Positions 41,235-52,526 of a stretch of DNA of 64,000 nucleotides are shown here, piece after piece. The stretch spans positions 1-64,000 of the forward strand of contig NW_019174069.1 in NCBI RefSeq assembly GCF_001642475.1. Direction: 5' to 3'. The position numbers were made by a program, and so were the translations under genes. The stretch comes from Fonsecaea monophora (lineage: Eukaryota > Ascomycota > Eurotiomycetes > Chaetothyriales > Herpotrichiellaceae). Each line of letters opens with the position of its first letter. Position 1 is the stretch's first letter. The notes below the pieces were generated by a model. The model was not told the origin of the DNA, ran no database searches, and saw nothing but the letters and a program-made list of their open reading frames with translations.

Positions 41235-43769
41235 ATGGCGCTAACAACGCTCTACGCGGCCTGCTCCTGGCTTGCAGATGCGCTAGAGCAACATCGGATC
41301 GATGACCAGACTCTAAATCGCACACATTCAGCCGTGGTCTCGGGTTTGAGATCCGTGAACCCAGGAGCAGGCGAAGAGAAACATAACATCTCGGCTCTCA
41401 TGCCTCCTCTTATCAGCCATGTGTATGAAGTGATCCAGAAAGAACGACCCAATGGCTTCAAGACTGCAATTCTTAGCACTCTTGCAGATGCGACGCGCGA
41501 AGTACCGTTTTGGCGACCTCTATTTGGTCTCGAGGCCAAACCCAATCGTGATATCAACGAGACCCAAGCGGGAGGAGCATCTCCACCTGACTGCATCGTT
41601 GAAATTGCAAGGCGGGTCGTCTCTGAAACAGCGCAAACATCAACAAGCGAGCAAACAAGATCAGCACTCAGAATCATCGCCAATTGTTGCGCAGACAATA
41701 ATACCAATCGATCCATCATCATTGAACGTGATGGCATCGAAGCACTGCTAGAAATGATCAGGCAGGGGCGAGAATGCGATCTTGTCATCCCCACCCTCTA
41801 CAACGTCTGTATTGACTACGATGAGCCCGCGAGAGATTCAGCAGGACAGCCATTGATCTCCCTTCAGGGGAAGACAGCAAAAGGTGAAGAAGCAGGCTTG
41901 AACACGGCCGCCAACCGCGCGGAGCAGAGACTCGGCACATACTGGTCGCCGCATGCGAGACTGACGTCCTTTGAAATTTTGCTCAAGGCCAAAGATTCTG
42001 AACAGGTTAACACAGACACTCTGGCCGATCTCATCGAAATGGCTAGCCGGATCGCACTCTACGAAACGCGCGATTTCGTTCACAAGACTGATGGAGCTGG
42101 GCCGGGTGGGACATTTGAGGTCGATACAACCGCAGACATTGTTCAGGCATTATTGACGCATGGCTTAGAGCTCGCGCAAGAGGACATAGACTGCCGAGCT
42201 TCGATGTGTCAAGCCGTTCTCAACCTTCTCCCACAACCGGACTCTCGCAATATCATTGCAGGGGACCCCCGCCTGGTCTGGAACCTGATCCACTTACCTC
42301 TGGCGACGGACGGCCTAGAGTCTGAGACTGACGATGCTAATGAGGACGAACAAGGACTGGCTCCATACCGAGAAGCGTTTCTCAGAACCACTTACGCTGT
42401 AACCGCGGTGGGACCGTATCATCAAGTGTCTGGATGTGAGTCACCACTCATCCACAACTGCATTGCCACCCTTGAAACGGGAGGACCGCGCGACCTCTTA
42501 GCCAGCATTTGCGTGCTCCTAACCAACAGCGTAATCACGAAAGAACGGGCCCAGAAACTTGTCAAGGCCGCACCCAAACTTCCCAGTTTCTTGTCCGAGT
42601 GGCTGGTCAAGACCACCGCCTCAGCAAGCCTTCTTCCCGCTCTCAACCTTGCCGTGCGGCTGGCCCTGTGCCGCGAGGGACAAGATGCATTTCACCAAGT
42701 CAACATGGCGTCAGCCATGGCAGTGCTCCTTGCCTCGCCTCCAAGCCAAGTGGATTCTCTCGGACTCGAAATACAGAGCGACGCGGTGGTCGTAGTGAGG
42801 TTGATGATCAAGGGACGCATGGAATATCTCTCTGACTTGGTATCTACGAGAGCCGACGGATCACGCACCTACATCATGGCGCTGATATTTTCTCTGTTCG
42901 AAGAGACCAGCCACGCGGGAACCAAGACCAATATAGGGAGACTGTCGATTGAAATCCTCCGCACACTACGTTCGTCATCGACTTCAGCCGTCGCCACCGA
43001 CAAAGACAGAACAGGCCGGGGACGTGAAGATGACAACAAAGCCGAATCACTCTTCCAGTCCATCTTTCCGGCGCAGCACTTGCCACCCTCGCCATCACCC
43101 ACAACAACCACGGCAATGCCAGACTCAAACTCGAACTCGCCGCCGAGAACAACAATCGCCGACACGATATCTTGGATACTGACACAGTCAGCATTAAGCC
43201 CACCGCCCGACGATCCACAACATTCATCATCACCAACCCAAGACGCATCATCCCTCCAGCAGACCGAAGGGGAAGCCTGGTTCGGGCTCGCACTCCTCGC
43301 GGCTTTCCCCTCGACACACGGGTCCATCAGAGCGGCCCTGGCGCGGGACGACTTTCGCCTGTTGACGAGACTGCGCGAGATCGCTTCTGCCTCTGCCTCT
43401 GCCACTGCACGATCCTCTGGCGCCGCGTCATTGCAACTACTAAAAGAAGGGAGAAACGACGAAAATGCCGTCATCGCTGCCACTGTCGCCGCAGAGCAAG
43501 AATCAGCTAGCAGCCGAGGACGCGGACCTGAGAGCAGGCACGGATGGGATCCGAGGTATGAGAACATCAAGGTCCTCGTGGCGAGGATGGTTCAATCACA
43601 ATCCCAACCATTGAGGGCGGGCACGAACCCTCCAGGGCCAAAGCCACCATCATCCCGAGAAGCCATGGAAGTATCAGCGAGAGAACCCGAACCCGAACCA
43701 GAACCAGACACCCACGTCCGCGTCCGTGCCGTTCTCGAAGCCACAGCTACAGAACTCGGTCTAGCCTAG
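41235..43769 (+). CDS. Armadillo-repeat protein, SmgGDS/Bem4-like, 844 aa
   Basis: Intronless frame of 844 residues made mostly of helical repeats. The segment RSALRIIANCCADNNTNRSI, followed by IIERDGIEALLEMI and LVIPTLYNVCIDYDEPA, is the armadillo pattern seen in SmgGDS-type guanine-nucleotide exchange/chaperone proteins for small GTPases; yeast Bem4 is the distant counterpart. Later repeats include LLPALNLAVRLALCREGQDAF. A low-complexity Ser/Thr/Asn/Pro linker at about residues 615-685 precedes another helical pair. The tail has an alternating Glu-Pro run (EPEPEPEPD). The fold is confident, the link to Rho/Rap GTPases moderate; an ataxin-10-like protein is an alternative. Confidence 0.65.
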   Translation: MALTTLYAACSWLADALEQHRIDDQTLNRTHSAVVSGLRSVNPGAGEEKHNISALMPPLISHVYEVIQKERPNGFKTAILSTLADATREVPFWRPLFGLEAKPNRDINETQAGGASPPDCIVEIARRVVSETAQTSTSEQTRSALRIIANCCADNNTNRSIIIERDGIEALLEMIRQGRECDLVIPTLYNVCIDYDEPARDSAGQPLISLQGKTAKGEEAGLNTAANRAEQRLGTYWSPHARLTSFEILLKAKDSEQVNTDTLADLIEMASRIALYETRDFVHKTDGAGPGGTFEVDTTADIVQALLTHGLELAQEDIDCRASMCQAVLNLLPQPDSRNIIAGDPRLVWNLIHLPLATDGLESETDDANEDEQGLAPYREAFLRTTYAVTAVGPYHQVSGCESPLIHNCIATLETGGPRDLLASICVLLTNSVITKERAQKLVKAAPKLPSFLSEWLVKTTASASLLPALNLAVRLALCREGQDAFHQVNMASAMAVLLASPPSQVDSLGLEIQSDAVVVVRLMIKGRMEYLSDLVSTRADGSRTYIMALIFSLFEETSHAGTKTNIGRLSIEILRTLRSSSTSAVATDKDRTGRGREDDNKAESLFQSIFPAQHLPPSPSPTTTTAMPDSNSNSPPRTTIADTISWILTQSALSPPPDDPQHSSSPTQDASSLQQTEGEAWFGLALLAAFPSTHGSIRAALARDDFRLLTRLREIASASASATARSSGAASLQLLKEGRNDENAVIAATVAAEQESASSRGRGPESRHGWDPRYENIKVLVARMVQSQSQPLRAGTNPPGPKPPSSREAMEVSAREPEPEPEPDTHVRVRAVLEATATELGLA

Positions 43770-44149
43770 GTCGTAATCTGGTGTGATTTGGACCACAGGA
43801 GGTTCCCTCCCTCGATGACTATGTTCTTCCTTCATCGTCAATGTAGATTCCACGAAGTACAGATTTTTACTATCGACCATGTTTTGGTGGGTAGATAAGT
43901 AGCTAGCTAGCTAGGTAGCTACCGGATCAAAGAATCCGATGTTTACCTCCCTTCTATCAAGTCCTCGCGTTATACTCCAGCAAATACCCCCGCGTGCGTG
44001 TGCGCAGTATCCCCAGCATGGTGTGGAAGACATGAACGCGGAAAAGAACAAAGTGGAAGCCGGGAGATCGTCGTACTGTCTACGAGTCGGCAATCAGGCA
44101 TCAGATTCTAGTCCAACCTCAATATGTGCCGTTCAATGTCCGTGACCTG
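43770..44149. other. Convergent 3' region
   Basis: The armadillo gene and the C2H2 gene end towards each other here. A TAGC microsatellite (about 43898-43921) is the only notable element. Confidence 0.6.
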
Positions 44150-45643
44150 CTAGTTGAAGTCCCACCCATCGTTTGGAGCTGTATCTCTGGAGCATCCGTC
44201 GGAGCAATGGACAGCGGGCTGCGGCGCTGATCTCTGAACGGTGTCGTTGCCTTGCTGGTAAATGGTAAAGGTTTGTGCTGGCATTGGCGACTGTGCGAGC
44301 GTATGGGCCGGCTCGTCGACCTGGTGATACTCCTGCAGCGGCTGTGACTGTACATCTTGGGGTTGCGGTAGCAAAAGATCCCCGGCTGCTCGTCGCTCTC
44401 GGGCTTTGCGGCAGTGCTTGGTCTGGTGCCTTGGGAGAGATTAGCATATGCTACACAGCCCACGACCACGGGTGCTGTCCAGATCGGAGGACTTAAGGAG
44501 GAGGTGATCGCCATTGTATGAAATGCTTGCAGCGGCACCAAGATCGAGGCACAGAACTCACCTGTTTCTGAGATCCGACCGATTGAACAGCTTGTGACAA
44601 TCGCCACACATGTAATCCGTGTAGTGCTGTGAGACGTCCACAAATTAGTTCTATAGTGCGACTCCTGCCACCTGCGAGATCTCAGCTTGTCGAAGGTGGT
44701 GTGCACATACCGACTTGATGTGCCGGGACAAGCAACCCGCAAACGCATATGTCTTGCCACAGCCCTCCTTGGGACACTTCCTCTTCTGGCGATTCTCGTT
44801 GTGAACATTGAGGTGTCGGCGGTAGTTCGAGGCCTTGGGGAACTCTTTGGTGCAGATTTGGCACACGTATGGTCCAGCCCCGTGTATTTTCATGTGCGTG
44901 GCGAGACTTGCCGCTCTTGTAAAGGTCTTTTGACACGTTGCGCAACTATGTTGACCATCGTGCTCGCGCTTGTGTTCCCGGTGGAGACTTTTGCTCTTGA
45001 TCTTCTGCGGATCCGGCGACGTCGGGTCGATCTTCCGGTCAAGCTGACAGTCTAATTGTACAGGAAATCCTGGTTGTTGCATTGAGTTAGGATGTTGTCC
45101 TCCATAAACTTGATAGACAAGACAAGATACAACAATGCCCGTGCAACAGTGTAAGCATCCTCACAAACGACACTCACCTGAAACACTCGCGGAGTAATTG
45201 TGTCCTCCCATCTCCTCCCATAATGCTAGGGGGCTCGCCTGCGAAGGGTGGCTGGTCGACGTGCACACTGGAGACCAAGTTTCTAAGGTTGAAGGGGTGT
45301 GAGAGATTTCAAGGCTCGTTGTTGCATCCTGCAATATGGTATCCTCGACAAATTGAGAGCACACTTGCCACGGCGTGGGAAAAGAGCAGCAAAAGTCGCA
45401 GTTGGGGGAGTAGAAGTCCCCAAGCCAATTGCTGTCTGTGCCGAAGGAGTCTTCGACGTAATGTTCTTGACCTGGAATGGAGAAATGAGAACGAGCAAGC
45501 GAAGGTTCTGAGCTGTCACTGTGGACGCCTGCGGAGGACGAATCGAGGTACGAGGGAATGTCGCCCGGCACCTCAGACGGCACGAGAGCTGGATGAAATG
45601 AAGAGTAGTCGTGATTGACAAAAGCTGCATCGAGCATATCCAT
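44150..45643 (-). CDS. C2H2 zinc-finger transcription factor, four exons, 389 aa
   Basis: Exons: 45643-45178, 45069-44711, 44626-44562, 44429-44150; phases sum to 389 residues. The start at 45643 has an excellent context (CACCATGG); the frame is open to 45784 but the added residues look random. Fingers in order: CATCQKTF..HMKIH, CQICTKEF..HLNVH, CPKEGCGKTY..HIKSH, CGDCHKLF..HQTKH. The third finger's last His is supplied only by splicing at the exon 2/3 junction, which supports the model. The N terminus is acidic/Ser/Pro-rich, consistent with activation; the C terminus is Gln/Pro-rich. No specific orthologue recognised; target genes unknown. Confidence 0.82.
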
Positions 45644-46267
45644 GGTGAAGACAACACACACGTCCACAAGAAGCGTCTGGAGAGAGATCCTCGCTTTGGC
45701 ACAGCCGCTGCCGGAATGGCAGACGATTTTAGATTGAGTTCTGCTGGCTAAGTCCATGGCAGTTTCCATTACCCTGCCTTGCATTTCAAAAGCCGACCAC
45801 GTCCTTTTCCCATCAGCATTATATCACAGCATATGCGACCTGAACAGCCGCTCAGGCCTTTTCTGAGATTCCGGGAGTTGGACGCAGCTTTCTATCTAGC
45901 GTCCTGGACAATAGGATGGTCTGTGCAGGACAAGATTTAGCCCAAGGTAGCAGTTGCAGAGCCATAGCCTTCGAGCTCCAATGAAACCGACACAATCCTG
46001 TGAGGGCTACCCCTTCAAAGCACGACAGTGGCCTAAACTCTCAATCACGCAGGCCCCTTCCAACGTCGACAGTGGAGAACTATGCTGCTTAAACTTTGGA
46101 GGAAAGAATGGTTCGCCATTCAGCAGCGACCACTTTCTCCATTGCTGAAACTAAGGTCTCCATTCAGGGAGCATGTGAGGTGGCTTGTCTCCCTGAGGGT
46201 GTTGATGATCGGCATAACGGGGACTCCGCGCAACTAGTGTACCCTTTTGGTGAGATGTGTCAGGAGG
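45644..46267. promoter_or_regulatory. Upstream region of the C2H2 gene
   Basis: Non-coding between the C2H2 start and the stop of the TRPY channel gene, both minus. No gene recognised. Confidence 0.5.
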
Positions 46268-48988
46268 TCAGTCCTTCTTCTGCCCAGCGACCATGGCGGT
46301 CAGCCCGTCGACTTGTTCACTCAATTTCATGACCAAAGCAATCAATTCTGCATTATCGGCGGTGTGCAAGGCAGATTTGGTGGTGGACGCAGCCATATCA
46401 GGTGTGACTGTTGGAGATGTCTCATTAAGCGCTCGCCGCGTCGTTGGTGACTTGAGAAAATCTCGAGCCCCTTCAAGACTCAGCCGGCCCGCGCTGAGTG
46501 GCCTGGTCGAGAAGTGGGGGGCTCGGGAAAGTGTGGGATGGGAGCGAGAAATCATGTTCCTAGAGTTCTCGTATGCCCAGATCAGCGCCACGAAGGGGAT
46601 GTGAGTGGCTTTTAGGACAAAGATTCGAATTCGACGAACTTCCTCTGAGGGCAGGATTAGCCGAAGTGGCCGCAGCACAACCAGGGGGAATAGATTGAGT
46701 GGAGGCATGAAGTAGGTTAGTCGGCGGGAAGTGCTGCTCTCGAGGACATAGATCGAATACTGAAAGAGATATTCCTCTCTCGCATGGGCCATGACCTGTT
46801 CACAAGAAACCCATGAGCATTGAGCATGGGCGCTTCTTTAGTTCCGGATCCCCGGGGCGCTTAAACGGGCTGGAAGGATGGCCGCGGCCTAGGTTTTCCA
46901 AGCCACCATCACCATAACGTACCTCTGTCAGGGAATTGGATACCAGGGACACCAGTGATGTGATGAGGAGGATGTTGGTCAAACAGACAAAAATCAACCT
47001 GCAGAGATCATGGGAGTCAGCCTTGGGTTCCATCCAGTAATAAGGGTGCCGCTCTTCATTCATTCGGAATACAGCCGCCCCTATCAACTATACAAGAGCC
47101 CGGTCCAATGCACGAGACCATCGAGATGGCCTGCAGATCATGTGGCAGCCGGTGTGGAGATGTCTTGCATACATTAGAGTATAGCCAAACAATGGCGAGA
47201 TCTGGGACAGTCAGTCAACAGCTTCAACCGTCATTTTCCGTCCGGCGTTGACATACCTTGACAGCCATGTCAAATCCAAGATAACTTGATCTGTTCCGCT
47301 AATCAGTGACGTTTCGGAAGTCGAGTGCTGCTTCATACCCAAAGAACACCTTGATCAAGAGCCATGACATGTCGTTGAGACTCATCCGATCTCTCGCCAG
47401 CATGGTGAAGGTGGTCAAGAACCCGAGATATAACACGACAATCACAGGCAGAAACTTGCAAAATGCTTTTGTCTGTGCATTATTGGCATGAGCTCTAACG
47501 GAGGGAGCGCAGAACATACCATCTCCTTCAACACCGGAATCTTCGCAGCACACTGTCAGGTCACCTCCGACACTATCGAGAGACGGATGAAACTTACCAA
47601 GCTTCCAAAGTATGGGTTCAGGCTCATAACCGAGAATATCCTGGTCATGTAAGCATGTCTGGAATAACGATGCATTCTGCATTGATGCCCACCTCGGTAC
47701 AAGGAACAGTGCCACCATGGATAAGATGTCAAAGGCAACATCAATGATATAGTCGCTATTTCTGAGGAGGCCAATAACTCCTAAGTGCAAGGTCAGCTCC
47801 ACTGGCACCACGCCCAGAACTTCGGGAGAACAAACGGATAATCACAAAAGCCGCGCTGAAACCGATGATGGCGATGTCCCACAAACTCCAAAAGTCGGTC
47901 TGATAGAACATGAGGCCCGCATCTTTGATCTCACCGAACTCGTCATAGGCAAAAGCAGCAATCCAAAGATATAACACGGTTTCTGTGGCGGTAATGTGGC
48001 TTGGATCCCGCTCCACCAATACAGCATAATACAGTGCCAGAAATGCGAGAAAGAAGCTAATCTGAAAGGCCTTTTGATACTTAGGGACCCTTAGACGGGT
48101 GAAGGGGTCTGCTACCCGTTTGTTGTACACTCGGGGTTTCTTGACGGCGTAGACGGAGAGACTCTCCCAGAAGATCACATCGCCATTCCAGATGTCTTCG
48201 ACAATCTTCTGAACAGGATTCTGCGAGAGGAACTTCTTTGCGTCCCCAATGGCGGCGATTTCCAGGGCGTTCATACCAGCCATGGATTCATCCAGGTAGG
48301 CTCTCCGCGTCGCATCGTCCTCGTCGCCCGGGAATGTGCTTGATGTGCCAGGGCCAGGGAGGTGGTCGAAGGAGGCGCGTTTTGGGGGCCGGAGAACCGC
48401 ACCACGTTCGGCCGATCGGGCGCGTATAAGGGGCGATGTTTCATCTGCGTGATCTTCCTCGACATGACGACCAAAACTCCTATCAGTAGTAGAGTCTGAT
48501 GGGGAGTGTCGCGTGCTCTCGTCCGGGCTTTGGGGCAGTTCGTAGAGAAGGTAGTCAATGAGTTCCTTCTCCGACAAAAAGGTAAGAAACTGCCACGCTA
48601 CAAGTTCACAGGCGAGGGCCCTCGACTCGTTCAAACCGCTGTCCGCGTCTGCGTCGGCATTGGTGAAGAGATATCGGGCTGCCAGGAGTGCCGCTACGAT
48701 GGCGGGATGGTGGCAGTCAGCACTCAGATATGTAATGAGAGGCTTCAACGACTGTCCAGCACTAGTGGTACGCAGCTGCTCGTAAGTGTAGGCGGCGTCA
48801 ATGGCTTTGGCAATGTATGAAGACAACTTGAAGACAACATCGGAAAAGAGTTCTCGTGAATCGATGATAGGGACATCGTTTTCTTCCCAGGGTTGGAATT
48901 TGCTGGACCGGGGAGTGTGAGGGTCGAGACTGGCCATTGAGGCGTCGACGTAGCTTTTGAGATTGAAACGGAGACCACGAGGGCGCAT
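46268..48988 (-). CDS. YVC1: TRPY vacuolar cation channel Yvc1, multi-exon
   Basis: Homologue of yeast Yvc1, a Ca2+-releasing, stretch- and calcium-activated channel of the vacuole membrane. The first exon (from 48988 to about 47820) encodes the cytosolic N terminus with NPVQKIVEDIWNGDVIFWES and FTRLRVPKYQKAFQ before span 1. Later exons splice to IFSVMSLNPYFGSL, a 21-base micro-exon (47540-47520) encoding IPVLKEM, then exon 47472-47339. The latter joins 47290-47257 to form the pore VFFGSSYLGFD. ISPLFGYTLM and LIFVCLTNILLITSLVSLVSNSL follow. The final exon carries the post-pore helix (HAREEYLFQYSIYVLE) and a long Ser/Arg-rich tail with a coiled end. Around nine exons; the boundary near 47780-47820 is uncertain. 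Confidence 0.88.
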
Positions 48989-49647
48989 GGGGGACAGTGC
49001 TGCTCCTAATCGATTGAAACAATGGGTGTCATGATGGGAGGGGAAGTGCCAAAAGCGAGAAAAGTGTGTTGGTCGAGATACTGTGTTCAGAGATCAAAGA
49101 TCGTCATAGGGGGATTTCAGTTTATGGAAAGGTATCAAAGTATGAGGTAGCATTTGAGGAGTTGATAACGAGCAAGTACTAGTGATATACTCCGCCGTAG
49201 ACTAGTAGATGTTCTCGAGCGGATCAAACATACCCTACACGCAGCAGAGAGCGAATGACGTCATGTCTTTTTTCCTTTTTCATCCACTTCAACTCTACAA
49301 GAACCGCCTACTGAGTAACTGTCACTCACTCGGTATGGTTCAAAAGATGGCGACTCAATATTCAGACAGGCCCTTACGACGCTCAGATATTCTTCAGTCA
49401 ATTGGCTCCACAAACACGAAGCTGACATTTGATTTGTCTCGAAAAGGACACGCGCAAGTCCCCGTCGCCTTGGTCCAAAGCCATTGCTCTCCATCTGGAC
49501 GGAGATCAACGACCTCGTTCATGAAAGAGGGCTTTCTCTTACCCAACAGTGGGCCAAACATGTCTTTCCCATCTTCCCCTTGACTTTTGATCCTCCTCAA
49601 CTTTCTGTCTGTCATTCTGTTCTACTTCGAGCCTCCCTCCCCAAAAC
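48989..49647. promoter_or_regulatory. Divergent promoter, YVC1 / DUF1989 gene
   Basis: 660 bases between two divergent starts. Only short frames are present. Confidence 0.5.
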
Positions 49648-50355
49648 ATGGCTCTTCCTACTCCCTATGCTCCCAATACCACGCACACCGTGCCCGCCCG
49701 CTCATCCGTGGCCGTGCCTCTGTCGCCGTCGCAGAAACTGACCGTGACAAACACCCATGGCAGCCAAGTGATTGACTTCTGGGCATTTCAAGTGCCTTCT
49801 TCGGACACAAAGGAGCTGATCACGTACCTGTCCATGTCACACACGCGGGCCTCGCTACTCAGCCTGAGCCCTGTGGCGCCGTGCACGCTGACGACGAACC
49901 AGCGCACGCCCGTCCTCAAGTTCACTAGCGACAGCTCGGGCTGTATCCACGACACGTTGATCCCGGCCTGTGACATCCACCGATACCACCAGCTGGGCGT
50001 CCCATCCGATCAATACCACGCCAACTGCTCAGACAACCTCCGCACGGCCCTCTCCCGCGACGCGCCCGGCTACACGCTTCCCCCACCGTTCAACACGCCG
50101 ACATCCACCGTTCCAGAACCGCTGAACCTGTTCATGAACATCCCCGTGTCGCCACCCCCGAAGCCGCTGCACGAGAGCAACCGGTCTGCCGGCGGGGAGC
50201 TGAGCTTCAAGCCGACGGTGTGCGACAAGGGAGGCCAAGTCTCCTTCGAGGCGTTGGTCAGTTGCATTGTCGTCATGAGCTGTTGTCCACAGGACCTGGT
50301 GCCCGAGGTCAACGGTGGCGTGATCCACGACTGTCATTTCATTGTCGAGGGCTAG
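49648..50355 (+). CDS. DUF1989 (urea carboxylase-associated) family protein, 235 aa
   Basis: Intronless, 235 residues, normal length for DUF1989. The N-terminal half reads TVPARSSVAVPLSPSQKLTV then GSQVIDFWAF and SMSHTRASL, matching the beta-barrel start of this family. CSDNLRTAL and PLNLFMNIPV follow, with Cys/His residues that in bacterial members bind metal. The family accompanies urea carboxylase/allophanate systems in bacteria, and fungal members are of unknown function. Start chosen at the first ATG upstream of the conserved block. Confidence 0.85.
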   Translation: MALPTPYAPNTTHTVPARSSVAVPLSPSQKLTVTNTHGSQVIDFWAFQVPSSDTKELITYLSMSHTRASLLSLSPVAPCTLTTNQRTPVLKFTSDSSGCIHDTLIPACDIHRYHQLGVPSDQYHANCSDNLRTALSRDAPGYTLPPPFNTPTSTVPEPLNLFMNIPVSPPPKPLHESNRSAGGELSFKPTVCDKGGQVSFEALVSCIVVMSCCPQDLVPEVNGGVIHDCHFIVEG

Positions 50356-50863
50356 TCACTCTCATCGCCGCCACCACCGACTTTATATCCTCATCACCAT
50401 GTACGTATCAGTACATAAATATCCCGAGCCGTTCTTTAGCAGAGGCAGAAGCGTGGAGTGACGCTCGAAAGGGAAACGAAAGCCAGAGTGGACACTGACT
50501 GACAACCCCGGACGACAAAGCCGTACCTCGTACGAGCAGATGCGTGTGTGAGACGTTGTGGCGGGAATACCATTAAATTCTCCGACTTTTTAGCCTCTGC
50601 CTCTGGCTCTGCTTCGCCGATATCATACCTTGGCTTGATACCGGGTATATATGCGAGGGGACGGGTTCTTGCAGGGATAGAGTAAAACCCAAGGCTACCG
50701 CCCGTCGAAATAATATGAAACAGACAAGAGTTCAGATCTCCATGAATCGCCCTGTATTATTACGCTAGTAGGTCATGATGGATAAACGGCTCTTATTTTC
50801 TCAGCTGTGTCAAAATGGACCGGATCGACTTTTTCAATGCTCGCTTGAAAGCAACCTCGTGTC
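50356..50863. other. Convergent 3' region, DUF1989 / rhomboid genes
   Basis: About 500 bases where two genes end towards each other; no gene recognised. Confidence 0.55.
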
Positions 50864-52526
50864 TCATATCATATGCGCCCTGGTTGCTTCCCATCCTTCC
50901 ATCAACAACAGCCCTGCTCTCCGACTCAAATTCGACGAGTTGCTCGTCGAATTGCTCAACTGCAGGTTCCCAATCTCGCACCAATTGTTGATTGGCAAGC
51001 AACTCAGATACTTGCACCACGAACACGTGTCGCGGTACTTGTAAAAGTTGTTCAGGAGCACAATGAATGCTACCAACACGCCAATCAACGCCCCCAAACG
51101 AAACAGCCACCAAGCCCACCACAAGGGCTTCCTTCCTTTGAAGAAACCGACGGGTTGTTTGGCAAAGGCAACCACATCAGCGGGTACCGCCGTTGTAACT
51201 GGTTTGGATGCGGTTGGGGGCGATGACGCCAGCATCGGATCCTTGGGGTTAATGCTCACGTCTGCATCTGAGCCGACATTTCGATAGGACCCAGTGTTAA
51301 GATTTGTCGTTTCGCCGATGCGCTGGCGAAGGACATTGGGAGAATGTAGAAGGCATATTCCCGCCGCAAGGCCCATCAGGAAACCCCCGATGTGAGAGAA
51401 ATTGTCCAGGCCAGGCAACAACCCCAGAACAAACGAGATGACGATATCTACCATGATCCACATCAAGTCTTTGACAGGATGGCGTCGTTCATTCCAGCCA
51501 TAGATCAAGTCCAGGAGAACCAAAGCAAGGATGCCGAAAAGACATCCCGATGCTCCTGTCGATGCAATAGCCGTGGCTGCAAAATTCCCGCCCAAGACAA
51601 ATCCAAAGATGCCCGAGCTGAAATACACAATGGCAAATCGAATGCTGCCAATTGCTTTCTCCAGTTCACGACCCATGGTAAGTTGCAAAAGCAAGTTGAA
51701 TGCAATGTGAATAAGGCCCGCATGTAGAAACATGGGGATGATGAACCGAAACCATTGGTTCGGATGCTCGTTACTGAAACCAGAAAATCCACACAGGGTT
51801 TTGAGATCGCAGTGGTTGCTTGGTGAGTTTGGATCGGATGTAGTGGTATTAGGACATGGCCAAGTAGGAGGGTCGGGGCTGTCTTGGACGCCGGGTGTAG
51901 TCCGCATACATGGCACAAATCGAGCACCCATGTTAATCTGCACATATGTCGAAGGCCCGATCATGGGATTGAATTGCGGCTTGATCATGATGGGAGACCC
52001 TGTAATGATCGCTGGTTTTGGTCAGCATCGAGTGCAGAGGTCCAGAACAGGTGTACTCACAATTCCGAATTATCTCAACCACAAAAACTGTAATTTGTAT
52101 CAAGCTCAGAGTGTACACAACCCATGGTATCTTTCCCTTGAAAAAGTTTGCAAAAGATCCTTCCGTTTTCTTCCTTCCTTTTGAATCTGGCAGCAACTGT
52201 GGTGAGTTCGAGTCGGGAGAGGGAGGATACTGTGAGGACTGATTCCGCCAGTCAGGCACATCTTGATTCGTATTGAGTCTGGACTGTTGCTTCAGCGGTA
52301 TCGTGTCTGAATGTACAGATTGTCTGGTAGGGTCGTAAGGTTCGTAGAAATTAGACAAAGGTCTGGCACTGTATGCTTGAGAGAGGCGTGACTGATCGAG
52401 GTTAGAAGAGCTGTTTTGGGGATTATAGGCGAACGCGATATGCGAGACAGGTCTTTCTTTTTGCGGTCGGGTAGACTGCGATGATTGAGCCATAGACTCT
52501 CCCTGATAGTAGTCGTTGGCAGCCAT
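50864..52526 (-). CDS. Rhomboid family intramembrane serine protease, two exons, 533 aa
   Basis: Polytopic protease cutting within or near the membrane. Exons 52526-52061 and 51999-50864. A disordered Ser/Gln/Pro-rich N terminus of about 120 residues precedes the first span (IPWVVYTLSLIQITVFVV). FNPMIGPS and a loop rich in Pro/Cys follow. The rhomboid core has HAGLIHIAFNLLLQLTMG, the catalytic GASG with Ser306, and FSHIGGFLMG with the catalytic His358. A further span (LGALIGVLVAFIVLLNNFY) is followed by a Cys-rich lumenal tail. The catalytic dyad is intact, so it should be active. It fits secretory-pathway rhomboids of fungi and not mitochondrial Pcp1. Confidence 0.9.

Noticed and set aside
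42869..43570. 233-codon minus-strand frame opposite the armadillo gene
   Set aside because: Antisense frame of a GC-biased coding region with no domain and Ser/Val-rich composition.
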